A DNA stretch of 11,575 nt from Phlegmacium glaucopus (taxonomy: Eukaryota; Basidiomycota; Agaricomycetes; Agaricales; Cortinariaceae), in contig MU130377.1 in NCBI GenBank assembly GCA_015039465.1, positions 4,046 to 15,620 of the forward strand, written 5' to 3'. Shown piece by piece: positions 7,853 through 11,575 of the stretch (positions are counted from its first letter, which is position 1; each line of letters starts with the position of its first letter). The notes beneath the pieces were generated by a model that saw only the letters and a list, made by a program, of their open reading frames with translations, was not told where the DNA came from and ran no database searches. A program made the translations under genes and the position numbers.

Positions 7853-8198
7853 TACAGATTTTTTGACCCTTGAAAACCCCTTACCCTTCTGGAGGGGTCA
7901 GGGTATTTTTGGGAATTTTTATTTCTCTGATATCAGAGTGATCTAACTGTTGTGTATCTATAAAATTGACTTTAAATCAGAGAAAAAGCAATCTAAAGAG
8001 GCCTCACTGCTTTCACAGCAATCAGTAGCTTAAAATACTAGTCAAACCCTCTCTATTTCATTTAAAATCTATTGCTAAACACCTTTAACACCCTGAACAT
8101 GTTTTAAATAATAGCTACTTTGAAGGCTCCTTTGGATTACAAAGCTTGAGGAAGGATTTGGACCAAACCCTTGCACTAAACCCTGCTGGGGTTTCTTA

Positions 8199-8226
8199 CC
8201 CTCCAACCCCTCAGAAACCCTTACCC
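8199..8226 (-). other. Predicted G-quadruplex motif in the MITE's right end
   Basis: On the minus strand, GGG-TAA-GGG, a 7-nt loop, GGGG, a 5-nt loop and GGG meet the G3+N1-7 rule. With 7823-7852 it places a G-rich strand inward from both termini. Confidence 0.55.
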
Positions 8227-8270
8227 TTGTCAGCCTAATTCCACCCCAGGGTTACCCTTGACCATCACTG

Positions 8271-8278
8271 ATATTTAT
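8271..8278. repeat. 8-bp target-site duplication, right (ATATTTAT)
   Basis: Perfect partner of 7777-7784. On the minus strand it encodes the end of the GDKY motif of the DUF6532 domain. Confidence 0.88.
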
Positions 8279-10681
8279 CTCCGTCGAGAGGGATTCGTTT
8301 CTTGTAGCCAAAGTCAACATATTCTTCGAGGCAGTTCTGGATCTATAAAAGGATTATTAGTGGGATGTCAAAATTATTTTAAAGGAGAAAAGATGTACAG
8401 TGGTCATTACCAAAGCAATGACATGATCAGGGATGGTTTGTTCGAAGTCTTCAGGAAAAAGGTTTGCGAGACAATCATTGTCTGCATAGAAAAACTGATG
8501 TATTGTGGTTGATATTGCTGGATGTGCAATGTTCTTGCATTTGCCCTTCAAACATGTCAAAAAGGATATCAGAAAGCGAAGAAAAGACAAAGAAAAAGCT
8601 TACATTCTCATCTTCTCTGCCTCGAAGAAAACGGCCTTGGGTAAGCGCTTCATTGACCGCATGTATGACCAAGTCATATTCTTCTTGCTGATTCCCTCCT
8701 TCGAATTCAGGTGGGCAAAGTAGATTTGTGTATTTCAATGAAATAATTTGCTGAGCAACTCTTTTTAATTTCTGGCAGAAGGTAGAGTGTTCATTGAAAA
8801 CCTAGGTATAGAATTAGTCAATATTAAATAACGAGGATGCGACACGTCTACCAAAATGCTCATATCTCAATTTGGAGGATATCCTAAAAGAATGATCAAT
8901 AATTTGACAAGTAAAATGACAAAGAAATCCGACCTGGCTCCAGAACGTTATCCGCAACCATTTGGTATTCAGCAATGGTGTTGGTAAGGATGAGGGTAGC
9001 CTGCTTGAGGTCTGTCTTCCTTCGCGGAAAGGCATTAACAAGGGCCACATGCCTTCTCATATTATTCTTCGCAGTCTCGAGCATGGCCTGCCAGCCCGGA
9101 GGATAATACTTCATAGTGATTGGCTTGGGCTCTGCATCCCTTGGTGTTTTTGAATAGCGACGGGCCCGCCCAGTGGATGATTCATTGTCTTCATCATTAT
9201 CGGTCTCGCCATTCTGTTCAGTGGTACATTTGTTGTCGAGATTGACATCGTCTTCGAATCCTGTTCATTTGAGTTGACGCCTATATGATTGATGGGCAGC
9301 GGCATCTGCCAGGTTTCCAAGATGAGGTGGGCGCACTGGACGGTTATGTGCACGGTGATCTTCGACTACGTCAATATCATGATCCTGGATAAAATTTCAA
9401 TACAAAATGAATAATTATGGAATAAGAGTACCTCATTGTCAGGGTTAGGCAACTTGTCTATAATATTAGACAAGTTATCAGCAACTGAGCTGCAATTTGA
9501 AGGGATTTATTTACCTTGGGAGTAGTGTAGAGCCGCCTGAGCCGCTGCGTTGTCAATTTCTATTGTTAGGTGATAATACAGTTAGTTTAGATGTTACAAT
9601 GATTTTAACAGCAACTTACCTATATCCATGTTGATATCAGGTCTAGGACTGGGCTCGCAGCTTGCATATATGTCTTCATCACTGTCGCTGCGATATGTTT
9701 GAACATTGCTGCTGTTGCTTTCTCCTCGGCCGTCATCGCTATAACTATAGCTATTGTTATCATCATCGTCATTGCCGTCTTCATCACCATCACCGTCATT
9801 GTCATCTCCGTCAGTTTCTGTGATACCAGGAACAGCAGTGTTGCAGTTGTGAATCAAGTTGAATTGGCTTTGAGACTGAGAGTTGGCTTGCAGACGTTGG
9901 CCATGATCCTTTCGATTGTTGCAATCACAGTTGGTCCCTATTTCTTAGATAGTTAATATATGCTGTCATATGCATGTACAAGGTTATACCGGTCTGAGTG
10001 CTTGGTAGCGTTGCATTCCCCATTTGTGAGTTGTTGTCTGCAGCAGAGAACCCAAATCACGACTCTGCTGAGGCCCTCTGAAAGATTGGTTTTGGACCAG
10101 CCTGAGGCAACATTGCCGCAGATCGTGGTAGCTTCAGAGCAGTTGTTACTTTTGTATTTGAATCTTGCTTCTAGGAATTGGTTGAGAGTTGAATTATAAT
10201 TGATAAAATATTGTAGTTACCCTATTTTTTCGTAAAGCCTGAGGAGGCGCCATAGCATTCTCGGGTATAGTTTCTGGGATTCCATCGTTCTTCTTGGCAG
10301 TTTGATCTCTCATTATGGGATTCAACGCATTTTCTAGTTGGTAGGCATGTCCGCCCTGACCACAGTTAGGCTGAACTGCTCGCCTACTGGTTGGTTCTCT
10401 CGTAGTTGGCACTCCAACGTTCTCTGTGCAGGGTCAGCGGGTTCTTCAATATATTCAATAAATATTACCTTTTTGTGTGCCTGCAAGCTCATTGGTAGGA
10501 GCTATAGAGAAGACGGTAGTAAAGTCAGTCCATAAGTAAAATAAGGGTTAAAGTGAGACTCACCTTGTCTTTTACTGGTCGGCGCGTCACTAGAGATACC
10601 GGGACGTGCTGCCTTACTACTGGCTTGGTCTTTTACAGAGACAGTAGCCTTGCGTTTGGAAGCATTGGGTCTGGAAGGCAT

Positions 10682-10897
10682 AGGGAAGCTTGGTAAGATA
10701 TAGGAAAGTAAAAGATTTGGTTTTTGGCAGTATCAACTAGGAAACAAAAAGCGGTACTACATGACAATTTGAACTTATTTATTTGTGGCAGGCTTGAATT
10801 TTACCAACCCTGAGGTCAACCAGGGGATGGACAAATAAATAAAAAAGAAACACGTACAATAAAAAATGTAAAGCGAGACCCAGCAGTGACACATGGT
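10682..10897. promoter_or_regulatory. Intergenic spacer upstream of the DUF6532 pseudogene
   Basis: This spacer of about 216 bp lies between the 3' end of one minus-strand gene and the start of the next. No clear TATA box is seen near the start codon. It contains the dyad at 10775-10842. Confidence 0.4.
10775..10842. repeat. Nested hairpin in the intergenic spacer
   Basis: TTATTTATTTGT at 10775-10786 is exactly complementary to ACAAATAAATAA at 10831-10842. Inside lies CCCTG...CAGGG (about 10808-10825), giving a nested dyad. It could be a tiny inverted-repeat element or a 3'-end signal for the gene ending at 10898. No target duplication was identified. Confidence 0.5.
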
Positions 10898-11191
10898 TCA
10901 ATCAAGCAACAAAGAGATGGCAGGCGAACCAGATACTGAGATGGTATAGGTTTCTAATATATGCATGGGTAGCTCATAATTGCAGCAGAGAATATTTGGA
11001 AACTTACGATCATGTGTTTTCGCTACAGTCGCAGTATGAGAGTCAATCAACTCGATGGTAAACCCGTTACTCCTGATAGTATGCATGATTGTGCACATAT
11101 ACTCCTCCACTGACTTGAGTTGGACCTCAGCAAATTTGGCGTTGTCCTGGGCCTTCTCCAGTTGCAGAGCAGTCAAGTTGTTGAATGTACA
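10898..11191 (-). pseudogene. 3' end of an unidentified gene, 5' part missing
   Basis: Two exons are visible. Sequence open from 11191 runs to 11008, followed by a strong donor GTAAGT (11007-11002). A 54-nt intron follows (11007-10954, ending ATTAG), then the last exon 10953-10898 ending in TGA. The spliced peptide contains LQLEKAQDNAKFAEVQLKSV, which looks like a short amphipathic or coiled-coil helix. It then continues through IRSNGFTIELIDSHTATVAK to SPAISLLLD. I do not recognise the family. Upstream, the frame meets TGA at 11192-11194 with no acceptor between, and the LTR-like segment starts about 15 bp further on. The gene therefore appears truncated. It ends 217 bp before the DUF6532 start codon on the same strand. 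Confidence 0.45.
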
Positions 11192-11231
11192 TCAGGAAAA
11201 ATGACTTGTGCCCTAGGCTGTCCTGAAATGT

Positions 11232-11247
11232 CCTGGGGTGCCCCAGG
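11232..11247. repeat. Perfect 7-bp-stem dyad CCTGGGG-TG-CCCCAGG
   Basis: A tight GC-rich hairpin in the block before the minisatellite. It is built from the same CCTGGGG words as the array. Confidence 0.6.
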
Positions 11248-11319
11248 CAGCTCAGGGCACTCAGGTCAAGAGGTTGCCCTGGGGTGCAAGTTACCTATGT
11301 ATGAAAAGTCTTAGGCTGT

Positions 11320-11443
11320 CCTGGGGCAACCTGAGGCAACCTGAGAGCGTCCTGAGGCAACCTGAGAGCGTCCTGAGGCAACCTGAGGCAACCTGAGGCA
11401 ACCTGAGAGCATCCTGAGGCAACCTGAGAGCATCCTGAGGCAG
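11320..11443 (+). repeat. 10/11-bp minisatellite, 12 units of two types
   Basis: The array is an unbroken chain of CCTGAGGCAA (type A, 10 bp) and CCTGAGAGC(G/A)T (type B, 11 bp). The order is A A B A B A A A B A B A, totalling 124 bp. The first A unit has CCTGGGG and the last ends CAG. The two left B units have GCGT and the two right ones GCAT. The frames open through it (leucine/proline/glutamine-rich on the minus strand) are repeat artefacts. Confidence 0.85.
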
Positions 11444-11476
11444 CCTTAGTCCCTTTGGATCTGATGCTAGAAAACA

Positions 11477-11484
11477 TATATAAA
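11477..11484 (+). promoter_or_regulatory. TATA box TATATAAA
   Basis: A strong TATA match 34 bp after the minisatellite, followed by an AT-rich leader. It fits a promoter driving rightward transcription out of the window. Confidence 0.4.
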
Positions 11485-11575
11485 CCAGATATTTGAGTGG
11501 TCTCACACAACAGAATAATAATAATAACAATAAAATCATATTCAATTATTCTAAAAATCATATATACTGGGGAAG

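Larger units (their letters stand above)
7785..8270. mobile_element. Non-autonomous hAT-like MITE, 486 bp, inside DUF6532 exon 12
   Basis: The ends are inverted: AGTGATGGGCA at the left and CCATCACTG at the right, whose complement reads CAGTGATGG. They are flanked by perfect 8-bp duplications ATATTTAT. An 8-bp duplication and CAGTG-type termini are hallmarks of hAT elements; the left end lacks the first C. Subterminal zones are full of GGGTAAGG and GGGTCA words in inverted arrangement, as hAT transposase binding regions often are. There is no transposase frame. Read in the host gene's direction, the element's terminus CAGTGA gives Q then stop, ending the protein 1 codon after insertion. Confidence 0.88.
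7519..10681 (-). pseudogene. Multi-exon DUF6532-family gene, broken by stops and a MITE
   Basis: Exons, in minus-strand order: 10681-10564, 10501-10469, 10423-10221, 10170-9990, 9937-9620, 9559-9515, 9484-9432, 9384-8934, 8883-8852, 8801-8604, 8545-8399, 8342-8271 continued at 7776-7670, then 7606 onward. Phases agree at every junction up to 7670. The start MPSRPNASKRK is basic. Residues about 219-262 are a run rich in D, G and N. A block from about 408 (MKYYPPGWQAML) to about 640 holds patterns I recognise as DUF6532 of Agaricomycetes: STFCQKLKRVAQQI, IAHPAISTTIHQFF, ALVMTTIQNCLEEY and IPLDGDKY. The family's function is unknown. Defects are in-frame TGA at 10057-10059, 9265-9267 and 8867-8869 (codons 156, 357 and 473), plus the MITE after codon 617. 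Intron 6 is only 30 nt and the donor at 8933 (GTCGGA) is weak. After 7670 the frame either meets TGA at once or needs a one-base shift, so the 3' end is uncertain. Confidence 0.8.
11207..11575 (+). repeat. LTR-like segment with minisatellite and TATA box (runs off the window)
   Basis: No gene is called. From TGTGCCCTAGG the sequence contains a duplicated (C/T)TAGGCTGTCCTG word (about 11213 and 11309), the minisatellite, and a TATATAAA box (11477-11484). An AT-rich leader with ATAATAATAATAAC follows. This order suggests a retrotransposon LTR promoter, and TGGGGAAG at the window's end could start a primer-binding site. The second LTR and internal domain lie outside, so this is tentative. Confidence 0.3.

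Noticed and set aside
9111..9353. Alternative 80-codon minus-strand frame over exon 8
   Set aside because: The frame containing HRAHNRPVRPPHLGN and leading into MKYYPPGWQAML fits the neighbouring exon phases and the family. The other frame runs open across the TGA but joins nothing.
9699..9956. + strand frame of 85 codons rich in isoleucine and valine
   Set aside because: It is the antisense shadow of the acidic D/N/G-rich exon 5 of the DUF6532 gene.
10015..10100. A non-canonical intron (GTCCAA...CTGCAG) that would remove the TGA at 10057-10059
   Set aside because: It keeps the frame, but its donor is poor and no branch site is evident. A nonsense change fits better with the other TGA stops. 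It remains a minor alternative that RNA-seq could settle.
11291..11561. Leucine/proline/glutamine-rich frames of 84 and 88 codons on the minus strand
   Set aside because: They are translations of the 10/11-bp minisatellite in two frames at once, and the direction opposes the TATA box.
1..11575. tRNA or rRNA genes
   Set aside because: No stretch with A- and B-box spacing and cloverleaf pairing, and no rRNA-like conserved blocks, were seen by eye.

Overview
The window looks like a repeat-rich, accessory region of a basidiomycete (Agaricomycete, mushroom-type) genome. The reasons are: many short introns of about 45-60 nt with GT...AG ends; a minus-strand gene whose peptides I recognise as the DUF6532 family of mushroom-forming fungi; a C-terminal exon resembling the fungal DUF6533/6534 seven-helix proteins; and two short inverted-repeat transposons with 8-bp target duplications, as hAT elements make. 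No intact protein-coding gene was found.

Layout. 1-1065 is AT-rich, strikingly G-poor on the + strand, and has no gene. 1066-2150 may be a degenerate LTR. 2151-2380 is A-rich and ends in 25 A. 2385-2552 is a tandem array of hairpin units of about 50 bp. 2596-3770 is an array of about 158-bp satellite units that becomes more degenerate rightward. The array's right part and the unique DNA after it form the left arm of a giant palindrome (2994-4202, 21-nt centre, 4224-5376). The right arm stops next to a second array of hairpin units (5384-5660). 5787-6438 is a coding remnant split by a 395-bp hAT-like MITE. 6439-7340 holds a further coding-like remnant and small repeats.

7519-10681 (minus strand) is a 13-exon DUF6532-type gene, now a pseudogene. 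Three in-frame TGA codons interrupt it, and a 486-bp hAT-like MITE with a perfect 8-bp target duplication sits inside exon 12. The frame is also lost at the last junction. Upstream of it, 10898-11191 is the 3' end of another minus-strand gene. That gene is cut off by an LTR-like segment holding a 10/11-bp minisatellite and a TATA box (11207-11575).

The genes do not form a pathway. The common theme is decay by transposons and by stops explainable as C-to-T changes, next to DNA that folds on itself at three scales: hairpins of about 46 nt, MITEs of 395 and 486 bp, and a palindrome of about 2.4 kb. If transcribed, the palindrome would make a long double-stranded RNA. That RNA is the best candidate here for an undescribed function, but it is inference. 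Exon borders and family names come from reading by eye, without database searches.
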